Shown: positions 1 to 9,488, counted from the first letter of the stretch. The stretch: 64,000 nucleotides of DNA from CAYJBH01 sp964369445 (GCA_964369445.1 CAYJFU010000002.1:21586-85585); one strand, 5' to 3'. Notes: a model not told the origin generated them from the sequence alone. Numbers and translations are program-made.

Positions 1-1
1 T

Positions 2-253
2 ATTCGTGAGGTGGACTCCAAAGATATGGCGGTTGCGCTCAAAGCATCCAACCCCGAGGTTCAGGAAAAGTTCTTTGCAAATATGTCGGCACGTATGAAA
101 GAATCGGTGCAGAGCGACATAGAATACCTACACAACGTCAGAATGAAGGACGTCGAGGAGGCACAGCAGAGGATTGTCGGCATTATCCGCAAGTTGGAAG
201 AGGCAGGCGAGCTTGTTATCTCCAAGGGTGGAAAGGACGATATTATTGCGTAG
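2..253 (+). CDS. fliG: Flagellar motor switch protein FliG, C-terminal part
   Basis: The window opens inside this gene; only the last 83 codons are present, read in frame from base 2 to the TAG at 251-253. The visible part (IREVDSKDMAVALKAS near the start, then ANMSARMKESVQSDI) matches the C-terminal FliG domain. In the family this domain carries the charged residues that interact with MotA at the rotor/stator interface. Position directly before fliH and fliI is the standard order fliF-fliG-fliH-fliI. The rest of the gene lies to the left of the window. Confidence 0.93.
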   Translation: MREVDSKDMAVALKASNPEVQEKFFANMSARMKESVQSDIEYLHNVRMKDVEEAQQRIVGIIRKLEEAGELVISKGGKDDIIA

Positions 254-289
254 CTCTCATAAGAGCATAAACTTTTGTGGAGGAATTTC

Positions 290-1051
290 TTGACATACGT
301 CTATAAGGGAGCCGGTGTAAACTTGTCTGAAAATCCGGTTAAAATAAAGCCTAAAAGGCTTCAGCCTAAACGCAAGAGTGCTGAAGCCGACGGTGTCGAC
401 GGTGAAAATCAGCCCACTATAAATTACGATGCAATAGCTATTGAAATAGAGAAAGAGGCAAAAGAGAAAGCAAAGGAGCTGTTGCAACAGGCGCAGGCAA
501 AGGCTCAGGCAAATGAACGGGCCATAATAGACAAAGCCGAGCAAAGTGCAAAAAAGATATTTGATGAAGAATATCAAAAAGCCTATGACCTCGGAATTGT
601 GGACGGTCGCAAGCAAAAATTGCAGGAAATCGAACAGGCGATAGCGACGCTTAGCGGCGAAGTCGACAAAATACGTAGAGGCTACGAGGCGTTTGAGGCA
701 GCACACAAGCAAGAGGTTCTGACGCTAACATTGGCATTATGCGAAAAAATTCTTGCGGAAAAGATAAGTGCTGACGACAATATACTACAGCCAATCGTTA
801 CAAAAGCGCTTGAGGACATGAAAACCGGCGCACGGTGTTCCATCATTGTCTCGCATGAGGCACTGCCGTCACTGGAACAGCTTAAATGGGAGCTTACACG
901 TGCGCAAAACCTTGATTCGGAAATATTTAATATAATTGCAAAGGATGTGCCAAAAGATTTTTGCATTATAGAGACGGAAAACGAAATACTGGACGTATCG
1001 ATAAACAACCAATTTGAAAATCTGCTCAACATACTGAAACATGAGCAGTAA
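290..1051 (+). CDS. fliH: Flagellar assembly protein FliH
   Basis: FliH binds the export ATPase FliI in the cytosol, keeps it inactive and docks it at the export gate. The protein (253 aa from the chosen start) has a short N-terminal segment LTYVYKGAGVNLSENPVKI, like other clostridial FliH, then a long Ala/Glu/Lys/Gln-rich coiled coil (about residues 45-140) and a globular FliH/YscL C-terminal domain. The start is a TTG at 290 with GGAGGA at 279-284, five bases upstream. A second in-frame TTG at 323 with GGGAG at 307-311 is an alternative and would shorten the protein by 11 residues. It lies 36 bases after fliG. Confidence 0.88.
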   Translation: MTYVYKGAGVNLSENPVKIKPKRLQPKRKSAEADGVDGENQPTINYDAIAIEIEKEAKEKAKELLQQAQAKAQANERAIIDKAEQSAKKIFDEEYQKAYDLGIVDGRKQKLQEIEQAIATLSGEVDKIRRGYEAFEAAHKQEVLTLTLALCEKILAEKISADDNILQPIVTKALEDMKTGARCSIIVSHEALPSLEQLKWELTRAQNLDSEIFNIIAKDVPKDFCIIETENEILDVSINNQFENLLNILKHEQ

Positions 1052-1163
1052 TATAGTCATTTAGCTCGAAAACGACACAAGATTGACAGGCAAATATTCC
1101 CTGCTAAAGTTGCTATTATGGTTAAAATATCAGCATATCGCACAACATTTCGGAGGTGTGAGT

Positions 1164-2468
1164 TTGAACTCCGGTGATTTTTTAAAGGTATTACAGAATA
1201 ACGAGCTTTATTCGCGGCTTGGACGCATTGAAAAAATAATCGGTACCACTATTGAGGCAGACGGCCCACCGGGCAATATCGGTGACGTCTGTCTAGTGTT
1301 GTCTGCTGACAACAAAAGTGCCGTGCGCGCTGAAGTTGTGGGCTTTCGGGAGAGTAAGGTTATATTGATGCCCTATGGCGACATTGAGGGTATCGGCAAG
1401 GGGAGCGTTGTCAAAAACACCGGCGGACAGCTTAAAATCGGCATAAGTGAAAACCTCATAGGGCGAATAGTCGATGCCCTCGGTGAGCCTATCGACTCAG
1501 GGCCGCCTATAGAGGGTTGCAGTTATCATTTTATCGGTGGAGTGCCGGCAAACCCGATGGAGCGGCCACCCATTTCCCACCCAATGGAGATAGGTGTCAA
1601 GGCGATAGACGGTTTTATGACCATCGGCAAAGGGCAAAGGATAGGTATATTTGCCGGCTCCGGTGTCGGTAAAAGTACACTTATGGGCATGATAGCACGA
1701 AACGTTGTGGCCGATGTAAACGTCATTGCACTGGTGGGCGAGCGTGGCAGGGAGCTTATTGAGTTTGTAAAACGTGACCTCGGCGAAGAGGGTTTAAAAC
1801 GCTCTGTAGTGGTCGTGGCGACCTCTGATCAACCGGCTATGATGCGTTATCGATGTGCACTGACAGCCACAACGATAGCGGAGTATTTTAAGGACAGGGG
1901 CAAAGATGTCCTGCTGATGATGGACAGCCTGACAAGGTTTGCTATGGCACAACGTGAGATAGGTCTTTCGGTCGGCGAAATGCCTGTTGCGAGGGGCTAT
2001 ACACCGTCGTTGTATGCAGCGATGCCAAAGCTGCTTGAGCGTTGCGGCAGTTTTGAAAACGGAAGCATTACAGGTATTTACACCGTTTTGGTAGAGGGCG
2101 ACGATGTCAATGAGCCTATTTCCGACACGGTGCGCGGTATTATTGACGGGCACATACTGTTGTCGCGTGATATTGCGATAAAAAACCAATACCCAGCTAT
2201 CGACGTGCTCGGCAGTATAAGCCGTCTAATGTCGGGGATAGCCTCGCCGCAACACAAGGCGATGGCCTCAAAGTTCCGCAACATGCTTGCCGTCTACAAC
2301 GACAACCAAGACCTTGTCATGATAGGTGCGTACAAGGCGGGTTCCAATCCGGCACTGGACGAAGCGATTAGGCACATGGGTAAGATGACGGACTTCTTAA
2401 AGCAGGATGTGGATGAAAATGTCTCATTTGCAAAGATGTTGCAACTCCTTGAAGATTGTATGAAATGA
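1164..2468 (+). CDS. fliI: Flagellum-specific ATP synthase/export ATPase FliI
   Basis: FliI is the hexameric ATPase of the flagellar type III export apparatus and resembles F1-beta. The sequence shows the Walker A motif SGVGKSTL near residue 166 and the Walker B region LLMMDSLTRFA near residue 248, followed by the conserved GYTPSLYAAMPKLLER segment. The chosen start is TTG at 1164 with GGAGG at 1152-1156, giving 434 aa, the usual family length. The frame stays open further upstream to 1083, but there is no ribosome site there and no similarity to the family. Unlike most relatives it is not followed by fliJ; a 5.3-kb block intervenes. Confidence 0.95.
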   Translation: MNSGDFLKVLQNNELYSRLGRIEKIIGTTIEADGPPGNIGDVCLVLSADNKSAVRAEVVGFRESKVILMPYGDIEGIGKGSVVKNTGGQLKIGISENLIGRIVDALGEPIDSGPPIEGCSYHFIGGVPANPMERPPISHPMEIGVKAIDGFMTIGKGQRIGIFAGSGVGKSTLMGMIARNVVADVNVIALVGERGRELIEFVKRDLGEEGLKRSVVVVATSDQPAMMRYRCALTATTIAEYFKDRGKDVLLMMDSLTRFAMAQREIGLSVGEMPVARGYTPSLYAAMPKLLERCGSFENGSITGIYTVLVEGDDVNEPISDTVRGIIDGHILLSRDIAIKNQYPAIDVLGSISRLMSGIASPQHKAMASKFRNMLAVYNDNQDLVMIGAYKAGSNPALDEAIRHMGKMTDFLKQDVDENVSFAKMLQLLEDCMK

Positions 2469-2500
2469 CGATAACTTTTGTTTAAATGGGCGGCAAAAAT

Positions 2501-3098
2501 ATGGAAAAGATAAAGGTGCTGGCTATATGCACAAGTCCGAGAAAAGGAAAGAACACTGAACAACTGCTACTAAAAACACTTGAAGGTTGTCAAAGTGTCG
2601 GTGCGGAAATTGAGCTGTTTATTGTGGCAAATAAGGATTTAAATCCTTGCAAGGGGTGCTCTGCCTGTCAAATAGCAAAAAAAATGCCCGATAGATGACG
2701 ACGTTTCGGATTTGTTTGAAAAAATGAAGTATGCCGAGGTTATACTTATAGGCTCTCCGATATTTTTCTATGATGTCACATCACAATGTAAGATGATAAT
2801 TGATAGAAGCTATGCGGTACAGCCGCTAAATCATAATAAAGTCGGTGGAATTTTGCTGACTGCCGGAAGTATGGGCGGTTCATCTGCACTTAGCACGCTA
2901 AATATGTTTTTTACAGCGCATGGTGTTACCACCGCCGGATATGTTTTATCATTGGGCGAGACAAAAAACAACACAAAGGCACTGCAATCAGCCTTTGATC
3001 TAGGTGTCAAAACCGTAAAAATGGCAATGACATTGAAAAACGCGCCACATGATTTTAATATGCACAATCATTATGCTTACGGCACGCACACGAAGTGA
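2501..3098 (+). pseudogene. Iron-sulfur flavoprotein / NADPH-dependent FMN reductase family, frameshifted
   Basis: The two halves together make a flavodoxin-fold FMN reductase-like protein. The first reads KVLAICTSPRKGKNTEQLL (FMN phosphate loop) and then the compact cysteine motif CKGCSAC. The second reads PIDDDVSDLFEKM and YAEVILIGSPIFFYDVTSQ. The frame breaks at a run of eight A at about 2678-2685; with seven A the text would continue ...AKKCPIDDD, completing the CX2CX2CX5C cluster motif of iron-sulfur flavoproteins. It is therefore either a true frameshift or a homopolymer sequencing error. The start is taken at ATG 2501, after the GGGCGG at 2487-2492. It is the first gene of the block that separates fliI from fliJ. 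Confidence 0.75.
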
Positions 3099-3158
3099 TA
3101 CGTTTTTAAAACGGCTTTCCCGATTAGAAACGTTGCACAAAAAGATATAAAATATTGA

Positions 3159-3192
3159 AATACTCCCCTCACCGTCGGCGAGGGGAGTATTA
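3159..3192. terminator. Hairpin between convergent genes, probable bidirectional terminator
   Basis: An 11-bp inverted repeat (ATACTCCCCTC / GAGGGGAGTAT) with a short loop sits between the end of the flavoprotein gene (plus) and the end of the aminotransferase gene (minus). There is no clean U-tract on the plus side; the minus-strand side is followed by T-rich sequence, so it may serve mainly the aminotransferase transcript. Confidence 0.6.
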
Positions 3193-3253
3193 TAGTCAAT
3201 CAACAAAACTAATTTAGGTAGTACTTACACACCTTAAATAGCGTCAAAACGAC

Positions 3254-4432
3254 CTAATTACTTTTATCGAGCTTCTTCACAAAACCTTCAATTCGCTCGA
3301 GGGCCGTAACTATATGCTTGACAGGGTAGGAATAACTTACACGCACAAATCCCTCACCACAGTCGCCAAAAGCGTTGCCGGGAACAACGGCAACCTTGGT
3401 GTCCATTAAAAGCCTGTTGCAAAACTCTTCGCTGGTAAGGCCGGTGCTACGTATACATGGAAAGACATAAAATGCGCCCTTTGGCTCAAAGCAGTGTAGA
3501 CCCATGTCGTTAAAGCGGCGCACCATTAGCAGGCGGCGCTCGTCATACTGGTCACGCATGGATATTACTTCGTCATCACATTCTTTAAGTGCGACGATGC
3601 CTGCGTACTGGCTGGTGGTAGGAGAGCACATAATCGCAAACTGGTGAATTTTGTTTATGATGGCGGTCAGCTCTTTTGGCGCGGCGCTGTACCCTAAGCG
3701 CCAGCCGGTCATGGCGAACGCCTTGGAAAAACCGTTTATAACAACGGTGCGCTCACGCATACCCTCCAGTGAGGCTATCGACACATGCGCGTTGCCGGTA
3801 TAGGTCAGTTCGGCATAAATCTCATCTGATATTGTTATGATGTCGGTGTCACGCAGTACAGCGGCAATTTCTTCAAGCTCTTTGCGCTCCATAACAGCGC
3901 CGGTCGGGTTGGACGGGTATGCCATGATAAGCGCCTTTGTCCTGTCGGTTATGGCGGCTTTCAATGCTGAGGGTGTCAGTTTAAATTCGTCCTCTTCTCG
4001 CGTGACCAGCGATACCGGCACACCGCCGGCAAGCTCTACTATCGGGGTGTAGCTCACAAAACACGGCTCACATATCAAAACCTCGTCGCCGGGGTTGACA
4101 ATTGCACGTATTACAAGGTCGATGGCCTCACTGCCACCCACCGTAACTACAATCTCGTCGTCGGCATCGTAGTGTAGGTCAAAACGGCGTGCAAGATATT
4201 CACTTATACCTTGCCGCAACTCAAAAAGGCCTTGGTTGGCGCTGTAAAAGGTTTTTCCTTTTTCAAGCGACTGTATGCCCGCCTCGCGCACGCGCCACGG
4301 TGTTTTAAACCCCGGCTCGCCCACACCGAGAGATATACAACCCTCCATTGTGCTTGCAAGGTCAAAAAATTTCCTTATTCCCGATGGCTTGATTTCCACC
4401 GCGCGCTTTGACAGTATTTTATCATAATTCAT
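3254..4432 (-). CDS. Class I/II PLP-dependent aminotransferase
   Basis: This is a 392-aa fold-type I aminotransferase, likely acting on an amino acid with 2-oxoglutarate in the cytosol; substrate specificity cannot be read from sequence. Visible landmarks are NPTG at 174-177, SDEIYAEL at 202-209 (Asp and Tyr that contact PLP), the PLP-lysine K237 in GFSKAFAMTGWRLGY, and the substrate-carboxylate arginine in GFVRVSYS near the C-terminus. Its ATG overlaps the stop of the upstream Lrp-type regulator by one base (TAATG), so the pair is translationally coupled. It is transcribed against the surrounding flagellar genes. Confidence 0.92.
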   Translation of the reverse strand: MNYDKILSKRAVEIKPSGIRKFFDLASTMEGCISLGVGEPGFKTPWRVREAGIQSLEKGKTFYSANQGLFELRQGISEYLARRFDLHYDADDEIVVTVGGSEAIDLVIRAIVNPGDEVLICEPCFVSYTPIVELAGGVPVSLVTREEDEFKLTPSALKAAITDRTKALIMAYPSNPTGAVMERKELEEIAAVLRDTDIITISDEIYAELTYTGNAHVSIASLEGMRERTVVINGFSKAFAMTGWRLGYSAAPKELTAIINKIHQFAIMCSPTTSQYAGIVALKECDDEVISMRDQYDERRLLMVRRFNDMGLHCFEPKGAFYVFPCIRSTGLTSEEFCNRLLMDTKVAVVPGNAFGDCGEGFVRVSYSYPVKHIVTALERIEGFVKKLDKSN

Positions 4433-4908
4433 TATAGATACATACCTCGTCCATCACTCTCCTGCTCGGCATACATAATGCCATCCTTTTTGTAGGTGCT
4501 CAGCACAAAGTGTGTGGCTGTCGACAACACCGCGCTAAGCGGTGACAGTCTGCGTGCTACAAAGTTGGCTATCTCGTGAAAACTGCGTCCGCTTATTGTC
4601 ACAAGCAAATCGTATCCGCCGCTTATAAGCTGTACACCGTCCACCTCTGACATGGCTGCAACGGTACGCGCTATTTCGTCAAAGCCCACATCTTTTTTTG
4701 GGGTTACCTTCAGTTCAATAAGTGCTTGAACGCGACCATCGTTAATTTTGTCATAGTTTATTATCGCCCTGTAGCCTTTGAGAATACCGTTTTGAGTATA
4801 CTCGTCCAGTTTTTCGGCAACCGCCTGTGGCGTACTGCTCAGCATGGCCGCAAGTTCTTCTATGCTTAAACGTCCGTTTTGTTCTATGAGTTCTAAAAGT
4901 CTGTCCAT
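4432..4908 (-). CDS. Lrp/AsnC family transcriptional regulator
   Basis: The 158-aa protein has an N-terminal winged helix-turn-helix (about residues 1-55, ELIEQNGRLSIEELAAML) and a C-terminal RAM/AsnC ligand-binding domain (about 65-140, VDGVQLISGGYDLLVTI). Such regulators bind amino acids and control amino-acid metabolism genes. It heads a two-gene operon with the aminotransferase and probably regulates it. A promoter with a symmetric TTGAC-N6-GTCAA site lies just upstream, which would suit autoregulation. No unusual features. Confidence 0.92.
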   Translation of the reverse strand: MDRLLELIEQNGRLSIEELAAMLSSTPQAVAEKLDEYTQNGILKGYRAIINYDKINDGRVQALIELKVTPKKDVGFDEIARTVAAMSEVDGVQLISGGYDLLVTISGRSFHEIANFVARRLSPLSAVLSTATHFVLSTYKKDGIMYAEQESDGRGMYL

Positions 4909-4948
4909 AAAACCACCTATGTTGTAAATTAAATATAAGATTTAAGCT

Positions 4949-4978
4949 ATTATACCTTTAAATTGACGTTGTTGTCAA
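4949..4978 (-). promoter_or_regulatory. Sigma-A-type promoter with overlapping palindrome for the lrp-aminotransferase operon
   Basis: Read on the minus strand there is TTGACA (4973-4978), an 18-base spacer and TATAAT (4949-4954), about 40 bases before the regulator's ATG. The -35 box is one half of a symmetric TTGAC-N6-GTCAA at 4963-4978, a plausible operator for the Lrp-type protein. The binding partner is inferred. Confidence 0.65.
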
Positions 4979-5205
4979 CACTTTGCGTTGTTGGCGGGTG
5001 GGATGGGGTGCAGAAAAACGACCGGAGGGTGACGGAATGTCAACACTATTTAGGTAAACAATGCCTGCTTTAGCCCCGGATATTGTAATACTTTGTGAAA
5101 TATGCATATTCTTTTACGATATTTTTTATTTATTTTGTAAGTATATTAATAACAAATAATATGTTATAATACAAATTAAGTTGAAACTTTCGGGAGGAAC
5201 ACAAG

Positions 5206-7307
5206 TTGAAATATCCTATAGAGAAAATTCGCAACATTGCACTTGCGGGACATGCAGGTAGTGGCAAAACTACATTTGCTGAAGCACTTTTGTTTTCCAC
5301 CAAAACTATCGAAAGGATGGGTAGAATAGANNNNNNNNNNGAATAGAAGACGGCAACACCGTTTGTGACTTTGATGCAGAAGAACAAAAACGCAGCGCAT
5401 CATTTGCGACGGCAATGGCGTCGGTTGAATACGACGATGTGCGTGTAAATATATTGGATACACCGGGTTTATTTGACTTTGAGCTTGGTGTGCACGAGGC
5501 GGTGCGCGCGTGTGAGTCGGTTGTTATCGTCGTTTCGGCAAAGGACGGGTTACAGGTGGGTGCACACAAAGCGTATAGTATAGCAAAGAAAAACGGAAAA
5601 AGCAGTCTGTTTTATGTCAGCAAAACCGACGTTGAAAACGCGGACTTTTACAAGACGCTGGAAGAGATAAAGATACTGTGCGGTGCAAACGCTTTTCCGA
5701 TAGTTGTGCCGGTAACGGTCGACGGCAAAACAACATACATTGATATAATAGACAACAAGGCATACATCTATAAAGATGGGGTGAAGAGCGAGACGGACAT
5801 GCCGGACACCGGACATCGCCTTGACGGACTGAAAAATGCCATTAACGAAGCAGTGGCCGAGACGGATGAAGAACTGTTTGAAAAGTATTTTTCCGGCGAA
5901 GAGTTTACCCACGACGAGATAATCAACGGTGTAAAAATGGGTGTTAAAAGCGGCTCTATTACACCGGTAATCTGCGGTTCCTCCACAAAACTGGAGGCTA
6001 TGGACATGGTGCTTGGGGCGATAAGGTTTATGTTGCCCTCACCGGCACTTGCAGGGCCCAGAGTTGCGTTTGATGCAAAGGGTGAGCAGGTGGAAGTGCC
6101 GCGCACACAGGACGGCCCGTTGCTGGTGTCGGTGTTTAAAACCGTTGCCGACCCGTTTGTCGGAAAACTTAGCTATGTCAAGGTGGTTCGTGGCACGCTA
6201 AAGCCGGACAGTCAGGTTATAAACAGCCGCACGGGAGAGCCGGAACGCCTTGGAAAATTGCTGTTTTTGCGTGGTAAAAAGCAGATAGACGCGCCGGAGA
6301 TAACGGCAGGCGATATGGGTGCTATCACAAAACTCAGCACAACAAAAACCGGTGATTGCCTTTGCGCACCCGGCAACATTTATTCTTTGCCGGACATGCA
6401 GTTCCCCGTGCCGCCGCTTGCGATGTCGATAAAGCTAAAAAACAAGGGCGATGAGAGCAAGATCGGTTCCGCCATAGCGCGCCTGCTTGAAGAGGACTGC
6501 ACACTGACATATAAAATAGAATCCGAGACATTCCAACAGCTGTTATCCGGCATGGGCGAACAACATCTTGACATAACCCTCGCAAAGCTGAAAGGTAAGT
6601 TCGGTATCGAAGCGGATATTGAAACGCCGCGCGTACCCTACCGCGAGACTATTCGCAAAAAGGTCAAGGCCGAGGGTAAACACAAAAAGCAAACCGGCGG
6701 ACACGGTCAGTTTGGTCATGTTTGGATTGAGTTCGAGCCGTGTGAAGGCGAAGAGCTTGTGTTCCAAGAGAAAGTTTTCGGCGGCAGCGTGCCGAAAAAC
6801 TATTTCCCGGCGGTTGAAAAGGGTCTGCATAACGCTATAAATCACGGCGTGCTTGCCGGCTACCCTGTTGTGGGTATAAAAGCAACGTTGCTTGACGGTT
6901 CTTATCATCCGGTTGACAGCTCGGAAATGGCGTTTAAACTGGCGGCAAATATAGCTTACAAAAAAGGTCTTGCTGAGGCATCACCCGTACTGCTTGAGCC
7001 AATCGGAACATTAAACGCGTATATACCCGAGGGCAACACAGGCGACCTTATGGGTGAAGTGAACAAGCGTCGAGGCAGAGTCCTTGGAATGAACCCCGAT
7101 GAGGAGGAAGAGCACATGCAACTCGTCGAGGCGGAGTGCCCTCTGTCCGAAATGCACGACTTTACCACCTACATGCGCAGTTTGACCGGCGGTCGCGGTC
7201 ACTTTACCTTTGAGTTTGTGCGCTATGAGCCGCTTCCGGCACACCTTGAGGGCAAGGTCATCGAGGAGGCGAAAAAGTTCATCGTACACCGCGGTGACGA
7301 GGAATAG
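5206..7307 (+). CDS. Elongation factor G-like GTPase (EF-G paralogue)
   Basis: This is a translational GTPase of the EF-G-like (EF-G2) family, about 690 aa once the assembly gap is removed. It starts at TTG 5206 after GGGAGGAA. The G1 loop GHAGSGKT, the G3 box DTPG and the segment ITPVICGSS are present, but the G4 box is SKTD rather than NKxD. The EF-G domain IV region (GGHGQFGHVW, PVVGIKATLLDGSYH) and domain V follow. The N-run at 5331-5340 is bordered by the same seven bases (GAATAGA) on both sides; merging them restores ...RMGRIEDGNTV in one frame. The exact cellular role of this paralogue is not established. It sits alone between the lrp operon and fliJ. Confidence 0.85.
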
Positions 7308-7322
7308 GTCAGAATTTATCAA

Positions 7323-7365
7323 AGCGGCAAGGTTAACTTTAAATGTGTTAACTTTGCCGTTTGTA
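7323..7365 (+). terminator. Rho-independent terminator after the EF-G-like gene
   Basis: A 13-bp stem (CGGCAAGGTTAAC / GTTAACTTTGCCG, one G-T pair) at 7325-7359 is followed by a T-rich stretch. It begins about 18 bases after the stop codon. Confidence 0.75.
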
Positions 7366-7376
7366 TGTTTTGAACG

Positions 7377-7410
7377 TAATTGTATAAAAGCACAAACTTT
7401 TATACAATTA
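7377..7410. repeat. Perfect 14-bp inverted repeat
   Basis: TAATTGTATAAAAG and its exact complement are separated by a 6-base loop. It follows the terminator directly and lies in the otherwise gene-free stretch 7308-7805. It could be a second, AT-rich terminator or a regulatory hairpin. A weaker G/C-rich hairpin lies at 7489-7512 (CTTCCCAC / GTGGGGAAG). Confidence 0.6.
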
Positions 7411-7728
7411 TAACCCAAAGCGGTCTGTGAAAATACCATATGGCAAAGCCATTTCAACAACTTAAACAGACAAATGTTTTCTCGTTTGCTTCCCACATCG
7501 GAGGTGGGGAAGAGTTAAAGAGGATGCAACTCTAAGTTTTTGACATTTGTACAGTAAAGCAGAAAAAGTTACAAAAATATTTAATTATAAATTATAATAA
7601 AAAAATAGTAAAGAGTGGTAAAAACTGCATAAATTGACGCTGATGTTAATGTAAAAGTTGTAGGTCAACACAACAAAATTATGAAGTTAAAAAAACGTAT
7701 TGAAATTTGTTTGAAAAACTGCTTTTTT

Positions 7729-7757
7729 TGTCAAATACAGTAGATTTTTTTTATAGT
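7729..7757 (+). promoter_or_regulatory. Possible sigma-A-type promoter before fliJ
   Basis: TTGTCA (7729-7734), 17-base spacer, TATAGT (7752-7757), about 49 bases before the fliJ ATG. Because the inserted block separates fliJ from fliI, the downstream flagellar genes need their own transcription start; this is the best candidate in a strongly AT-rich stretch. Apart from the hairpins and this site, 7308-7805 shows no gene. Confidence 0.4.
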
Positions 7758-7805
7758 ATATAGTATAATATTTTACAGTAGGTTTATTGTGTGAGGTTGC
7801 TCTTA

Positions 7806-8279
7806 ATGAAAAAATTTAGCTTCACTCTTGAAAAAGTACTTAATTACCGACTTCAAATCCTGGAATTGGAAAAAAACAAGCTCGGCATGGAACTCGCAAA
7901 GGAGAATGAGTTAAGGCGAAAATTAGAGGATGCTCGCAACTTTGAAAACTTACAGTACATATTGCGTGAGCAAAAGTTGACAGCCGGAACGAATATATTG
8001 GAGCTACAGCAACATAAATTTCAAATAGAGTCGCTAAGGCACCAACAAAAACAGTTAAAGATTCAGCTTGAAAATCAGCATCGCGCAGTAGAGGTGCAAA
8101 TAACACGTGTTACTGAGGCGGACAAAGCGTACAAACTTCTGGAAAAGCTAAAGGAAAAAAAGCTTACCAGACATGAAAAAGATCAGCTTAAAGAAACAGA
8201 AAAGCAGATTGAAGAACTCGCGGTAACGCGCTCGCATACTTCGGCCTTGCAACCCGCAATTTCCTTTAAAGGAAGTTGA
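7806..8279 (+). CDS. fliJ: Flagellar export chaperone FliJ
   Basis: FliJ is a small coiled-coil protein that works with FliH and FliI in flagellar export. The 157-aa product starts MKKFSFTLEKVLNYRLQ, the family's characteristic N-terminus, and is almost entirely charged alpha-helical coiled coil. The ATG at 7806 is preferred over the upstream GTG at 7791 because it gives the typical family start; GTGAGG at 7791-7796 can serve as ribosome site. It should belong with fliI but is separated from it by 5.3 kb. Confidence 0.88.
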   Translation: MKKFSFTLEKVLNYRLQILELEKNKLGMELAKENELRRKLEDARNFENLQYILREQKLTAGTNILELQQHKFQIESLRHQQKQLKIQLENQHRAVEVQITRVTEADKAYKLLEKLKEKKLTRHEKDQLKETEKQIEELAVTRSHTSALQPAISFKGS

Positions 8280-8331
8280 GTACATAATAGTAAATTAAAG
8301 GGTTAATAAAGTTTGAAAGGAGGTGAGAAAA

Positions 8332-9476
8332 TTGGATAACATGATACCGATACAAACACAGGTCAAAGCGGTTCAGCAGAGCACGACAAGCAAAAATTCA
8401 GCCCCTGTCGGCGAGAAGGTAACAGGCAACGACTTTGCAAAGGTGCTTACGGCAATGCAGGGCAACAGCAACGTTACAACTACCCAGACGGTGGATTCAC
8501 AGCAGGTTATGGCACAGGTTGTGGCGGAGCTACTTGCGATTTTACAACAGTCGTCACAAGAAGATTTACCGGCAGAACTGGCCGAGCTAATCTCAGGTCA
8601 GACGGGCGAACAACAAACGCTCACGGTGGCGCCGCAAGTGCTACAACTGTTACAGCAGATGTCGACATTGCCCACAAACAGTGTGGTGGTTGACGATAAG
8701 CTGTCAGCGCTTTTAAATGAGCTGCACGCAGTGGTGCATCAGTCACAGATGGCGGAAACAGACAGCGTTTTAGGACAGTTTAACGCACTGCTCACAGAGA
8801 TGACCGCGCAGACTGACGTGGGTACAGGCACACAGCAACAGGCAGAAACACAGCTATCGTTTTTATTTAACACGGCAATCAAGGGGCAGACAGAATCGGC
8901 AGAGCCGATAAACCTTGAACAGCTGCAAAAGACGGTAGACAGTGCACAGGGTATGCAAGAGCTTATGTCACGCATTGCAGGCGTGAACATGATACCGGTG
9001 GCAACAACAACGGTGCAAACGGATTTTGGGCAGACGGTACAGCAGTCGGAAAAGACACAGCTGATGGATGGGGTGTTACAAAACATAAACACAGGTAAAA
9101 ATGAGTTTACGGTAACGCTTTACCCTGAAGGACTCGGAGAAGTGACGGTGAAGTTGACGGAGCTTGCAGGCAGAATGCAGATAGCATTCGCGGCAACATC
9201 GGCGGACACGGCGAGACTACTATCGGCAGAGATAGGCGCATTGCGTTCGGCACTGCAACCGCTCAACGCGGAGCTGACAAGCATAACCGTAGCGCAGGCG
9301 CATGAGAGCACGGCAGGAGCNNNNNNNNNNGGTTTTTAAACCAACAAAATGCACAAGAGTTTTTCCGTGACAGCGCAAAGCAGATACAACAAAACGATGG
9401 CGAAGATTTCGAGGAAATGCAAGCAGAGCTTTTGCAAAATTTACAGCTTCACAGCTTACTTAGTGCCAGAGTTTAG
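8332..9476 (+). CDS. fliK: Flagellar hook-length control protein FliK (contains assembly gap)
   Basis: FliK is exported and measures hook length before the switch to filament export. The start is TTG 8332, eight bases after a strong AAAGGAGGTGAG. The N-terminal two thirds are Gln/Thr/Ala-rich and of low complexity, as usual. The conserved C-terminal Flg_hook domain is clear (TLYPEGLGEVTVKL and then AEIGALRSALQPLNAELTS). An N-run at 9321-9330 interrupts it; downstream, another frame (FLNQQNAQEFFRDSAKQIQQ ... LSARV) runs to the TAG at 9474, so the true gap length is not 10. No overlap of the flanks closes it. Confidence 0.85.
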
Positions 9477-9488
9477 AAAGGGGATTAC

